Source: Putridiphycobacter sp045110285
GTDB lineage: Bacteria > Bacteroidota > Bacteroidia > Flavobacteriales_D > Crocinitomicaceae
Assembly: GCA_045110285.1 (NCBI GenBank)
Contig: JBGCGA010000085.1
Span: 1 to 27,721, forward strand
Length of the DNA: 27,721 bases
Reading direction: 5' to 3'
Part shown: positions 1 through 9,600 of the stretch, piece by piece
Layout of the letters: each line of letters starts with the position of its first letter
Position numbering within the stretch: position 1 is the first letter of the stretch
Notes under the pieces: generated by a model
What the model saw: only the letters and a program-made list of their open reading frames with translations
Databases searched by the model: none
Told to the model about the DNA's origin: nothing
Program-made: the position numbers and the translations under genes

Positions 1-1695
1 GATAACCATACTTATCAAGATCATGATGAGTTTTCAGGTGGTGATGGATTTACTTGTGCAATGTCTTTCATGAATCGTGATGTAGCCTTTTCAACACTTT
101 ATTTCGGATTAATATTCCGTTCAGGAGACAGGGGGTTCAATGTGTCACCTTACACAGCGGCAAATATTGAAAATTGTGTACCAGGCAGTTTCCAAGGAGA
201 TGGATGTGGGACTTTTTATACAAGTATAGAGCTTTATGAAAACCCTAATGATACAAAAAGTACAGATTCAATAATCTTTAGACCAACCGAAAATTTATCA
301 GCAGGAGATACTATCAATATTCCTTCTGCAACTAGTCAACAATTTATACAGCATGTTTTAACTCAGAATGTAACTTTTGATGATTCAGTATTCGCTGACC
401 CTGCTCTTACAATTCTCGATACTATTGTTTCAGATACTGCTGCAGGAATAACATTAAACTTATACAACACGTCTTACACATATGTAGGAGGTTCTGCTCC
501 ATTGTCAGTGGGCGACACAATTCTTGTAGATGGAGTTCAAATAATTGTTTATACTTTGACTACGCAGGATCATTACTTTGCAACAAATGCAGCAAATGCA
601 AGTCAAATATTTGATTTAGGTAACACAGATTTTGCAGTGAATGTTAGTTGGGATACAATTGTTGTTCAGGATGTATATCAGTCATGGTTAGCACTGGGAT
701 TAGGTGCGGGTGAAGGTGTTTGGTTAACAAGAAATGGATTAAGATTCTCGGCAACACATGATGGCTTCCTGAAAGGTGGAGGAGGAATTAGTGGGTCAGT
801 TACAGATTTAGAATTCTCGAAAGATGGAGCGCACCTTTATGTAGGGACTTCAACCGGAAGATTTTATAGATTGAGTGGAATTGATACAATTTACTCTCCA
901 AACCCAATTTTAGGAAATTTCAACGGTAATGTAGAGGATAGTTTATTAAATTTTGATCACCCGAACACACAGGCAACTTTTGAGTTAATAAACAGCTTTG
1001 GCGCACCAGTACTAGGAATTAATGTTGACAAGACAGATCCAGATATCGTTGTGGTTGCCTTGGGTGGATTTGGTGGAGCTGCCAAGGTGCAAAGATCTAC
1101 AGATGCTACAACTGCAGGAAACTTTACTGCAATTGACGGAAATCTTCCTGATATGCCGTGCTTATCTGTAGTGATGGATAGAGAAAATCCGAATGATATA
1201 CTTGTAGGAACTGAATTTGGACTTTACAGAACTGAAAATGGGGGTGGAGATTGGTCATACGTTGATGCACCATTCGGTAGAGTTCCAATTTTTGATTTAA
1301 TGCAAAATTGGAGAACTTGGGACGAAGGTTGTTTCTCCAATGGACAGATGTATGTTGGTACCCATGGAAGAGGGATATGGACAACAAATGAATTCTTAAG
1401 TGCTCCAGAGGCACAAGATAACATAGAAATGCCAGTTAGTATTTCAAATATTACTTTGTACCCTAATCCTGTAATTACAGATGCGACAATTTCCTTTGAT
1501 GTAAGAGAGGCTGGAAAAGGATCTGTGAAAGTATTTAATCTTTCTGGGCAACTGGTGGTAAATATGAATGATATTAGCTTAAATGCTGGGAATAATTTGA
1601 TTACACTAGGTTTAGATGAATTATCTACTGGGACGTATATTGTTAAACTAACAACAGATTCAGAAAGTAGAACAACAAAGTTTATCAAGCATTAA
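1..1695 (+). CDS. T9SS type A sorting-domain beta-propeller protein (5' end missing)
   Basis: The reading frame is open from the first base, so the first visible ATG at base 61 is internal; 564 residues are visible and the N-terminus with its signal peptide lies outside the window. The middle part looks like a sialidase/YVTN-style propeller: repeated blades such as DLEFSKDGAHLYVGTSTG and DRENPNDILVGTEFGLYRT, and later QMYVGTHGRGIW. The last ~80 residues form a type A T9SS sorting domain: LYPNPV near its start, a beta-rich body with VFNLSGQLV, then GTYIVKL and a basic end. Such proteins cross the inner membrane by Sec, are exported through T9SS, and are released or attached at the cell surface. 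The ligand or enzymatic role, if any, is not visible. It stands alone at its 3' side, followed by a strong terminator. The sorting-domain assignment is firm; the propeller is probable. Confidence 0.9.
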   Translation, partial: DNHTYQDHDEFSGGDGFTCAMSFMNRDVAFSTLYFGLIFRSGDRGFNVSPYTAANIENCVPGSFQGDGCGTFYTSIELYENPNDTKSTDSIIFRPTENLSAGDTINIPSATSQQFIQHVLTQNVTFDDSVFADPALTILDTIVSDTAAGITLNLYNTSYTYVGGSAPLSVGDTILVDGVQIIVYTLTTQDHYFATNAANASQIFDLGNTDFAVNVSWDTIVVQDVYQSWLALGLGAGEGVWLTRNGLRFSATHDGFLKGGGGISGSVTDLEFSKDGAHLYVGTSTGRFYRLSGIDTIYSPNPILGNFNGNVEDSLLNFDHPNTQATFELINSFGAPVLGINVDKTDPDIVVVALGGFGGAAKVQRSTDATTAGNFTAIDGNLPDMPCLSVVMDRENPNDILVGTEFGLYRTENGGGDWSYVDAPFGRVPIFDLMQNWRTWDEGCFSNGQMYVGTHGRGIWTTNEFLSAPEAQDNIEMPVSISNITLYPNPVITDATISFDVREAGKGSVKVFNLSGQLVVNMNDISLNAGNNLITLGLDELSTGTYIVKLTTDSESRTTKFIKH

Positions 1696-1714
1696 AAAAG
1701 GCAAATACTTACTG

Positions 1715-1749
1715 AAGCATGCTAACTTATGTTAGCGTGCTTTTTTTTT
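1715..1749 (+). terminator. Rho-independent terminator of the T9SS propeller gene
   Basis: A 12-bp stem (AAGCATGCTAAC at 1715-1726 with GTTAGCGTGCTT at 1731-1742, one G-U wobble), a TTAT loop, and a run of nine T at 1741-1749. It starts 20 bases after the stop codon. Confidence 0.9.
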
Positions 1750-1871
1750 GCACTTGATTTCTGTCCAGCTCATATAAATGTGACAATAATTACCAATTTA
1801 GATACAGGTGATGAATGCAAATTTCATTGAAAGTAATTTGTATTTGAAGTATTAATCACAATTATTCAAAC

Positions 1872-1901
1872 AAAAAAAGAGAGGCACCAAGCCTCTCTTT
1901 T
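1872..1901 (-). terminator. Terminator of the thiolase gene (probably bidirectional)
   Basis: Perfect 11-bp stem: AAAAGAGAGGC (1875-1885) and GCCTCTCTTTT (1891-1901) with a 5-base loop. Read on the minus strand, the stem runs into seven U residues (the A run 1872-1878), 26 bases past the thiolase stop codon. The plus-strand side also ends in four T, so weak stop function in both directions is possible between these convergent genes. Confidence 0.85.
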
Positions 1902-1927
1902 AATTTAATAAAATAATGTATAGTTTT

Positions 1928-3106
1928 TTAGATATTTTCAATTACCATTGCTGAAGCACCGCCACCTCCATTGCAAATACCAGCAGCTCCATAAGTACCA
2001 CCGTTTTGCTTTAATACATTTATTAATGTGACTATGATTCTAGATCCTGAATTTCCAAGAGGATGCCCTAAGCTAACTGCACCACCATTAACATCAACCT
2101 TACTCGGGTCCAAACCTAATTCTTTTGTATTTGCTAATCCTACGACCGCAAAAGCTTGATTTAATTCCCAATAATCAATATCTGCAATCGTTAAATTTGC
2201 ACGTTTTAATGCAACTGGAACTGCTTTTGAAGGTGCAGTTGTGAACCACTTTGGTTCATGTGCTGCATCACCATAACCCACAATTTTGGCAATTGGCTTT
2301 AAATTATATTTTTCAACAGCTTCTTTACTCGCTAAAACTAAAGCTGATGCTCCATCATTTAAAGTTGATGCGTTTGCTGCAGTGACGGTTCCTTCTTTGT
2401 CAAAAACAGGACGGAGTTGAGGGATTTTATCCATCTTAACATTTTTGTATTCTTCATCCTCTGCAACAGTTACTGCTTCACCTCTTCTTTGCGGAACTTC
2501 AACTGGTACCACCTCGTCTTTAAATTTTCCACTGGCCCATGCTGCTGCAGATCGGTTATAAGATTCAATGGCGAAATTGTCTTGCTCCTCTCTTGAAAAT
2601 TTGTATTCGGTAGCGCAAGCCTCAGCGCATACTCCCATGTGTACATGGTTGTAAACGTCTGTTAGCCCATCTTTCACCATGCCATCAACCATTTTGATGT
2701 CGCCTAATTTTACGGCATTTCTTGCCATGTAGTAGTGAGGTACAGCGCTCATATTTTCCATTCCACCAGCAACAACAATTTCATTGTCTCCAGCCAATAT
2801 TGTTTGAGTGGCCAAACTAATTGCCTTCATTCCTGATGCACAGACTTTATTTATTGTAGTACAAGGTACGTTTTCGTTTAAGCCCGCAAAAATAGCTGCC
2901 TGTCGGGCAGGTGCTTGACCTAAATTGGCTTGTAAAACATTGCCCATAAAAACCTCTTCAACATGTCCAGGTTCAATACCTGCATTTTCTATCGCGCCCT
3001 TAATAGCGGTTGCGCCTAGTTTTGTTGCCGGAACAGTCGATAATGCACCGCCAAAACTGCCTATCGGAGTTCTAACAGCAGAAACTATATATACTTCTTT
3101 ATTCAT
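1928..3106 (-). CDS. Acetyl-CoA C-acetyltransferase (thiolase)
   Basis: A 392-residue thiolase, the usual length for the family. It catalyses reversible Claisen condensation of two acetyl-CoA to acetoacetyl-CoA (or thiolytic cleavage) in the cytoplasm. The nucleophilic cysteine is C89 in INKVCASGMKA, the histidine H348 in GHPLGNSG, and the second active-site cysteine C378 in CNGGGGASA. N316 lies in NQAFA, where most relatives have NEAFA, and GNSG replaces the more common GASG. Whether it works in biosynthesis or in degradation of fatty or amino acids cannot be told from this locus: no beta-oxidation gene lies beside it. It is a single-gene unit, transcribed divergently from the adhesin operon and ended by the terminator near 1890. 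The start ATG at 3106 gives a complete N-terminal thiolase beta strand (VYIVSAVRTPIG). Confidence 0.95.
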   Translation of the reverse strand: MNKEVYIVSAVRTPIGSFGGALSTVPATKLGATAIKGAIENAGIEPGHVEEVFMGNVLQANLGQAPARQAAIFAGLNENVPCTTINKVCASGMKAISLATQTILAGDNEIVVAGGMENMSAVPHYYMARNAVKLGDIKMVDGMVKDGLTDVYNHVHMGVCAEACATEYKFSREEQDNFAIESYNRSAAAWASGKFKDEVVPVEVPQRRGEAVTVAEDEEYKNVKMDKIPQLRPVFDKEGTVTAANASTLNDGASALVLASKEAVEKYNLKPIAKIVGYGDAAHEPKWFTTAPSKAVPVALKRANLTIADIDYWELNQAFAVVGLANTKELGLDPSKVDVNGGAVSLGHPLGNSGSRIIVTLINVLKQNGGTYGAAGICNGGGGASAMVIENI

Positions 3107-3124
3107 AATGCTTTTTTTCTATCG

Positions 3125-3132
3125 CAAAAATA
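3125..3132 (-). promoter_or_regulatory. Bacteroidota -7 promoter element of the thiolase gene
   Basis: On the minus strand this reads TATTTTTG, an exact match to TAnnTTTG, 18 bases before the thiolase ATG. The best -33 candidate (ATTG, TTG at 3147-3149) is only 14 bases away, shorter than the usual spacing, so the -33 part is unsure. Confidence 0.5.
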
Positions 3133-3204
3133 TAAAAAGAATATGGCAATTTGACAGATAAAAGATGATAAACTGCAGATTAGTTTCCTTTCAAAAAAAA
3201 TAAT

Positions 3205-3212
3205 TATTTTTG
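3205..3212 (+). promoter_or_regulatory. Bacteroidota -7 promoter element of the adhesin operon
   Basis: TATTTTTG is an exact match to TAnnTTTG, 35 bases upstream of the ATG at 3248. No clean -33 TTTG is seen; GTTTCC near 3183-3188 is at about the right distance. It shares the 141-base divergent region with the thiolase promoter. Confidence 0.5.
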
Positions 3213-3247
3213 TGCAACTAATCGGGTAAACTAATCGTTTAAAAGAT

Positions 3248-3538
3248 ATGAAGCTTTGTCTTTTTTGTACTCTGTTTTTCTTTACTTTTTCAATTGGACT
3301 GTTGGGGCAAAATGCCCCTGAAAGTCCGCAGAGATTGAAGCTGGTAAAAGTTGAAGTGAAAAGCTTGGATGAGCAACGTGCTTCATTAGAGCTAAACATA
3401 CAGCAAATCGAAAGTAAAATATTGTTTATTAAAAATAATCCTGTACTTTTGCGAGAAGCGGAAAACGCTGGCTATTTGAAAGAACTAAGTAAATTAAAAA
3501 AAGCGTCGGAAGACAAATTAAAATTACTCCTAAAATAA
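3248..3538 (+). CDS. Small exported protein of the adhesin operon, function unknown
   Basis: 96 residues. The first ~20 form a Sec signal peptide (hydrophobic LCLFCTLFFFTFSIGLLG followed by QNAP). The mature part of ~75 residues is charged and helix-prone with heptad-like leucine/isoleucine spacing (VKSLDEQRASLELNIQQI, later YLKELSKLKKASEDKL), suggesting a short coiled coil. No family is recognised. It ends five bases before the first adhesin gene and lies just behind the operon promoter, so it is co-transcribed with two T9SS cargo proteins. A periplasmic helper or oligomerising partner for the large proteins is a guess from position only. The antisense frame over it has no comparable features, and the signal peptide supports this strand. 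Confidence 0.8.
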   Translation: MKLCLFCTLFFFTFSIGLLGQNAPESPQRLKLVKVEVKSLDEQRASLELNIQQIESKILFIKNNPVLLREAENAGYLKELSKLKKASEDKLKLLLK

Positions 3539-3543
3539 ATTAA

Positions 3544-6500
3544 ATGAAAAGAGTTAAATTATTGTTTATAACAGCATTGTCCTTATTCTCATATAGTGCT
3601 GTTGCGCAAAACACGACATGTGCAAACATGCAAGCAATCTGTACTGATTCAGTATTGTTGTTTGATTTGAATTTTGTAACTACAGGTACTCCACCTCAAG
3701 CTGAAGTAGGACCAAATTATGGATGTGTTGCGCCTCAACCCAATCCAAGCTGGTTTTATTTTGAGGTGGCCACGTCAGGAGATATTAATATGCAAATGAC
3801 TTGTACGCAAGATATCGATTATGTAATCTGGGGGCCGTATGTTGATTTGGCAGATGCACAATCTAATTGTGGTAATCTAGGTGTAGCTCCAAATCCCGGA
3901 CCAGTTGATTGTAATGCTTTAGGAGGTATTAATAACAACAATCCATCTATAACAGGAGCGGTCGCTGGAGAGGTTTACGTGATGATGGTTACTAACTTTT
4001 CTAATCAACAAACAACTTTCGAATTAACACAAACTAGTGGATTAGGTGGAACTGATTGTTCAATTGTAGTTCCTCCGTGTGTAGGTGTGCCTGGAACTTT
4101 TAATTTAACTAAAAATGGAATGCCAACTTCTTCGCCGATTTCATTGTGTGAAAATGAAACTTTTGGAATATTTTCAAATGGAGATTATACTTTGCCATTT
4201 GATACAATCTCAATCGCGGATGGTGGTGATAGCATTTACAGTGCACAACTCATGTTTTTACTCTACACTGAATTGCCATCAGGTTCTGATCCGTCAGTAG
4301 ATCCAGGGTATACAGGAGTGATTATTCCTTCAGATACTATAATAGACGCTAATGTGTTGAATAGTGACATATTAGATTCGCTAAACGTAAATTGCGACAC
4401 CGTATTTTTTGTCCCAGTCTCTGGTGATGATGGTATTGGAGCTAACTTCAATACCCCAGGTGTTGGAGATAATGGCCAAACAAATTACGATTTAGATGGC
4501 AATGGTTGTTTCCAATTAGGGACACCAATACAGGTCATTTACAATTGTCGTTTAAGTGTAAATGGAAATATTTTATGTACTCCGAACAATAACACCATAA
4601 ATGTAAATGTTAATAATGGTGCAGGAGATGTGTACGGTTTTACATTTGGTGCTGGAATTTTAAGTGAAGATACAGTGCAGACTCCAACTACAGTGAGCTT
4701 GTCGAATTTGATGCATTTAGATTCTTACAAATTGGTTTTTATTGATGAAGCTGGCTGTAAAGATTCATTAGAAGGAGATTTTTCTTTACCTCAGTTTGTT
4801 AACATAGATTTGTTCGCTGCTGGTGACTGTAATTCTCTTGGTTTAGTAGCGGTTGAGGGCGACCCATTGTCTGGAAACGGTGGTATTACAAGTATTACAA
4901 TGTTTAATAACACAACTAGTGTGAGTGTGGTTGAAACCAATACCATTCCATTTGATTCTTTAGCTGCAAGTGCTGGAACTGCGGTCACCATTATACTAAC
5001 AGATAATGTAGGATGTTCCAGTGACAGTACAGTATCCATTCCAAATGCGACCGATAGTTTAGCAACTACTCTGACCGTAAATGGCGTTTCTTGTCATGAT
5101 GGGAATGACGGCTCTGCTTCAATTGTTGCAACAGTGATTGAATTAGCGACAGGGCAGCCAAGTGGAACACCAATAGTTTCTATTCTTTGGATTTCTCCAA
5201 CTGGAGTGCAAACAGGCGGAACTGCTGTAGATGACTCAATCTCAAATATGGAATCAGGACAATGGTTTGTTACAGTGGAAGATGCAACAGGTTGTGTCAC
5301 GACAATTGGATTTACAGTTGATAATCCAGCGCCATTGAACCTAAATAATACTGTTGTAGGTGATCCAGTATGTCCTCAGACTCCAGGTGGTTCTATTGCT
5401 ATTCAAGTAGTAGGAGGAACTACTCCATACACATATTCAGTAACAGATATTAGTGGAACAGAGTATATTTCAAATCCAACGGTTAACGCAGCGAATGCAC
5501 TTTTTGCAGGTACTTATATTATTACAGTTACAGATGGAAATGGATGTGAAAGCACAATAAGTAAAACAATTGTTGACCCACCATTAATTGATGCAGCTTT
5601 TAATATTAAAAATGTAAATTGTTATGGCGACAGTACAGGTGCCATCACTGTAGCAACTGTTGTAAACGGATTAGCTCCTTATCAATATATATGGGTAACA
5701 CCTGGTTTACCAAGCCCTCCAACTACTAGTTTAACCGCAGGCAATTTACCAGCTGGAACTTATAACATCACTATATTAGACGCAAATAGTTGCGAAAATT
5801 CATGGGATTTTACAATTACTGAAGCGGATAGTATAGATTTAGGTCTAACGGTTAGGTCTTCGTTTTGTAGAACAGCTGGATTCCAAGTAGGTAATGGAGT
5901 TTTAACTACTCAAGCATCAGGTGGAACTGGTACATTAGACTATGAATGGACTGAATTGAGTACAGGAAATACAAGCCCTAACTCAACTTGGGCAGGAAGA
6001 AACCCTGGGCAATACCAAATTATTGTTACTGATGGATTAGGATGTACAAAAACCAAGTTTGTTCAAATGGATTCTGTTAATCCAATTGCGGCTTTTGATG
6101 TAACATCTCCAGACTTTACAACACCAGGCGTTTTTGAAGGGACTGAGCCACTAGATGTAACGTTGGAAAATACATCTTTATTCTTCTCTGATTCATTAAA
6201 TCCTAACTCTGATACTATTTTCCAATGGTCGTTTTTTGCAAATGGAACTGTTGCTGAGCAGAACTGGTTTTTCACATTCGACTATGATGATAAAGTAGAT
6301 ACAGTGTATACCGGAGAGCAAACATATTTGGCCTGCCTTGTTGCAAAGAATTTTAACGATTGTGTTGACACGACTTGTGTAGAAATTGTATCATTTGCAA
6401 AACCAGAGTTTATTGCGCCAAATGTCTTTACTCCTGGCGCAGAACCAAATAATGAGTTCTTTTTCCCTTCTGCTGGTGTAGCTGAAATTAATGCAACAGT

Positions 6501-6684
6501 TTATAATAGATATGGGGTTCCGGTATTTGAATTTACTGATATCACTGATAAGTGGGATGGAACGCACTTTAGAAATGGGTCTGAATGTGCTGACGGGGTA
6601 TATTTTTATACCTATAGCGTTGAATTCACGAACGGCGAAGAAGACAGTGGTGAAAATACAGTAACTCTCGCTCGAAAAAAATAG
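3544..6684 (+). CDS. SprB-repeat adhesin-like protein, T9SS type B (gliding-motility) sorting domain, copy 1
   Basis: 1046 residues. Signal peptide 1-21 (cleavage after AVA). An N-terminal module ~22-175 has paired cysteines and the motif NPSWFYFEVA. A second module at ~180-335 contains LCENETFGIFSNGDY and DDGIGANFNTPG. Four SprB-like repeats follow at about 516-593, 605-678, 687-760 and 770-840, each with a pattern like C(x)GxxxGxxxV...GxYxxxVxDxxGC. A PKD/Ig-like region covers ~848-948. The C-terminal ~90 residues are a type B T9SS sorting domain: PNVFTPGAEPNNEFFFP, VYNRYGVPVFE, DGVYFYTY. Such proteins are exported by Sec then T9SS to the surface and often act as adhesins in attachment or gliding; the specific ligand is unknown. 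It is the middle gene of a three-gene operon and its stop codon is one base from the next start. Confidence 0.92.
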   Translation: MKRVKLLFITALSLFSYSAVAQNTTCANMQAICTDSVLLFDLNFVTTGTPPQAEVGPNYGCVAPQPNPSWFYFEVATSGDINMQMTCTQDIDYVIWGPYVDLADAQSNCGNLGVAPNPGPVDCNALGGINNNNPSITGAVAGEVYVMMVTNFSNQQTTFELTQTSGLGGTDCSIVVPPCVGVPGTFNLTKNGMPTSSPISLCENETFGIFSNGDYTLPFDTISIADGGDSIYSAQLMFLLYTELPSGSDPSVDPGYTGVIIPSDTIIDANVLNSDILDSLNVNCDTVFFVPVSGDDGIGANFNTPGVGDNGQTNYDLDGNGCFQLGTPIQVIYNCRLSVNGNILCTPNNNTINVNVNNGAGDVYGFTFGAGILSEDTVQTPTTVSLSNLMHLDSYKLVFIDEAGCKDSLEGDFSLPQFVNIDLFAAGDCNSLGLVAVEGDPLSGNGGITSITMFNNTTSVSVVETNTIPFDSLAASAGTAVTIILTDNVGCSSDSTVSIPNATDSLATTLTVNGVSCHDGNDGSASIVATVIELATGQPSGTPIVSILWISPTGVQTGGTAVDDSISNMESGQWFVTVEDATGCVTTIGFTVDNPAPLNLNNTVVGDPVCPQTPGGSIAIQVVGGTTPYTYSVTDISGTEYISNPTVNAANALFAGTYIITVTDGNGCESTISKTIVDPPLIDAAFNIKNVNCYGDSTGAITVATVVNGLAPYQYIWVTPGLPSPPTTSLTAGNLPAGTYNITILDANSCENSWDFTITEADSIDLGLTVRSSFCRTAGFQVGNGVLTTQASGGTGTLDYEWTELSTGNTSPNSTWAGRNPGQYQIIVTDGLGCTKTKFVQMDSVNPIAAFDVTSPDFTTPGVFEGTEPLDVTLENTSLFFSDSLNPNSDTIFQWSFFANGTVAEQNWFFTFDYDDKVDTVYTGEQTYLACLVAKNFNDCVDTTCVEIVSFAKPEFIAPNVFTPGAEPNNEFFFPSAGVAEINATVYNRYGVPVFEFTDITDKWDGTHFRNGSECADGVYFYTYSVEFTNGEEDSGENTVTLARKK

Positions 6685-6685
6685 T

Positions 6686-9600
6686 GTGATAAGAATTACA
6701 GGTATTGTAATATTTTGTTTGTCCTCAATATGCTCTTGGGGACAAACAAATACAACCTGTGCTTCAATGAATCCAATATGCACCAATGTTGGTGTTGATT
6801 TTACAGCCAATGCCAATTCGGGTTCTGCTGAAGTTGGGAATGACTATGGGTGCTTAAGTTCACAACCAAATCCCAGTTGGTATTATTTTGAAGTTGCAAC
6901 TAATGGAGTAATCGATATGTCATTGTCAGCAGCCAATGATATTGATTTTATTATTTATGGGCCATTCACAGACTTAGCTGATGCCATTAGTAATTGTGGG
7001 ACATTAGGAGACCCTTCTGCAAGCCCAATTGTAGATTGTAGTTATTCTGGTACAAATATGGAAACACCATCTATACCCAACGCATTGGTTGGAGAGGTGT
7101 ACATTATGTTGATCACAAATTATGCTAGCGTGGTTCAGAATATATCTCTCACTCAAACAGGGGGGACAGGTTCCACAAATTGTAATATTGTACCACCCTG
7201 TAATTCGGATGCCGGAACATTCTCGCTGATTAAAAATAATCAAGTCATCAATGGGCCAATTAATTTATGCGAGGGAGATAGCTTTGAGATTAGATCAAAT
7301 AATGATTATATACTACCTGCCGATACCATCATGTCCCCAGCTGGAGACGGAATTTATTCTGCTCAATTACTATTTTTAGTGTATTCCGCTGCGCCGGCAG
7401 GAACAGACCCAAGTACAGACCCAAACTTCACACAATTAATTATACCAAATGACTCTTTGTTCGATATTCATGATAGTTTGAGTCCTGTCGTAAGCACTCT
7501 CGGTTGTGGAACATACTATTTTGTGCCAATTACTGCTGATGATGGAATTGGTGCAAACAACAATATAGTGGGCACTAACGACAATGGGACAATATATTGG
7601 GATACTGATGGAAATGGCTGCTACGTGATGGGAGCTCCGATTGAAGTTAAGTACACTTGTCCAATTAACCCGGAAGCAATTATTAATTGTACAGGACTAA
7701 ATAATGGAGTCAATTTTTATTTCCCCGAGGATGGAGTTTATACAGTTCTAAATGCTGGAAATGGAAATTTGATATCGGGATTGGTAGCAAGTCCAGATTC
7801 AGCAAAGATCCAAAATTTACTTCATCTTCAACCATATGGAATTACGGTTATCAATCAAGATGGATGTGTCGGAACAGCTTCTGGTCAATTTATTACTCCT
7901 CAATTTGCAAATGTTACTTTGATTCCTGGTCCAGATTGTCCTGGAACTGGTGATGGAAGCGTTTATGTTCATGGGAGTTTAAATTCCGGCAATGGAGGTA
8001 TCGCTGCTATTGAAATGAACGGTGCATTGGAAGTTAATACAGTGCCATTTGATACTGCAAATGCACCGGTAGGTTCTTCTGTCCTGATTCGATTAATAGA
8101 TCAAATGGGATGCGTACAAGATACTTCCGTGACGATTAGCTCTGTTGGGCATAATGTGATCGTTAATATTTTAAATACAACAGATGTTTTATGTTTTGGC
8201 GAAAGTAACGGCACTGCTTCAATTAACCCCTTTACAGTTGACGGTAATGGTGTGCCTGATAATGTTGGAATTCAGACGATAGATTGGACTTTTGTTTCCA
8301 CCGGTGCAACTTCCTCTGGCGGACCAACAAATACAACAAATAACAATTTACAAGCCGGTATGTGGCAGGTGACAGTCACTGACTTGAGTGGCTGTTCAAG
8401 CAGTGAAATTTTTCAAATTGGTACACCTGATGTACTTGATGTATTTGTTCAAGCAGCAAACGATCCACAGTGCAACGGGCAAAGCAATGGGTCAATAAAC
8501 CTTGGTTTCACTGGAGGTACTGTATCCGGTACAGGTAGTACATTTGACTGGACAGGACCCAACCCTGTTAATTCAACGGGTCAGACTGCAAATCTATTAG
8601 GAGCTGGAAATTACTTTGTGACTTTGACTGATAATAATGGCTGTGCAGCTTCAACGAGCTATACTTTAAATAATCCGCCATTAATAACGGCTAATTTTAT
8701 AGTTAAAAACGTACTATGTTATGGCGAGAACACTGGAAGCATTTTGGCGGCAAATGTAGTGAACGGAACAGAACCATATTCGTACAGTTGGGATTTACCG
8801 GGGTTACCAGTTCTGCCTACAACATTAAATAAAGCATCTGATTTGCCGGCAGGAGTTTATAGTCTTGAAATTTTAGACGACAACGGATGCTTTAATTCAT
8901 TCGATTTTACAATTACGCAAGAGGATAGTATCTTTTTCGCTGAATTAAATGCCGCCTCCGCATTCTGCCGAACAGCTGGCTTTCAGTCTGGAAACGGCAT
9001 TTTATCAGTTTCTGCTGACGGTGGTGGTGGAAATTTTACTTATGAATGGAAAGAGTTGAGTACGGGAATAACTAGTAATACCTCTACTTGGGCAAGCAGG
9101 AACCCAGGACAGTATGAAGTTTTAATTACAGATGCGTATGGCTGCACGAAGCAAGAAACTATTTTAATGGACTCGGTTAATCCGGAAGCTATTTTTACAA
9201 TTGAATCTAACCAATTTCTTGTGCCGGGAATTTATGAAGGTACTGAGCCAGTTTCTGTCAAATTCAATAATGAGTCTATTTATTTTTCTGATCCTGTTAA
9301 TCCTAATTCAGATACAATTTTTCAATGGAGCTTATTTAGTAATGGACCTGTAGGAGATCAAAATTGGTTTTTTACTTTTAATATTGATGATAAAGTAGAT
9401 ACAACATATTTTGGAGAAGAAGTTTATACTGCTTGTTTAGTAGCTAAAAATTTTAACGATTGTGTTGATACGAGCTGTGTTGATATTGTTGTACACTCAA
9501 TTCCTGAACTGATAGTACCAAACGTATTTACGCCAGGAACGGAACCAAATAATCACTTTTACTTTCCAAATACAGGAATTGCAGAGTTTAAATCTGTTGT

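Noticed and set aside
61..63. ATG at 61 as the true start of the first gene
   Set aside because: The frame is open to base 1 and the sequence after 61 has no signal peptide, which a T9SS cargo protein needs.
1224..1688. 154-codon frame on the minus strand
   Set aside because: It lies wholly inside the T9SS propeller gene, whose sorting domain is unmistakable; it has no recognisable motif and is a shadow.
2925..3161. 78-codon plus-strand frame opposite the thiolase start
   Set aside because: It is antisense to the conserved thiolase N-terminus and has no family features.
3103..3399. 98-codon minus-strand frame across the divergent promoter region
   Set aside because: It covers two promoter boxes and the signal peptide of the small exported protein; low-complexity translation, so a shadow.
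6391..6816. 141-codon minus-strand frame at the junction of the two large genes
   Set aside because: It is antisense to a sorting domain and a signal peptide, both clearly real.
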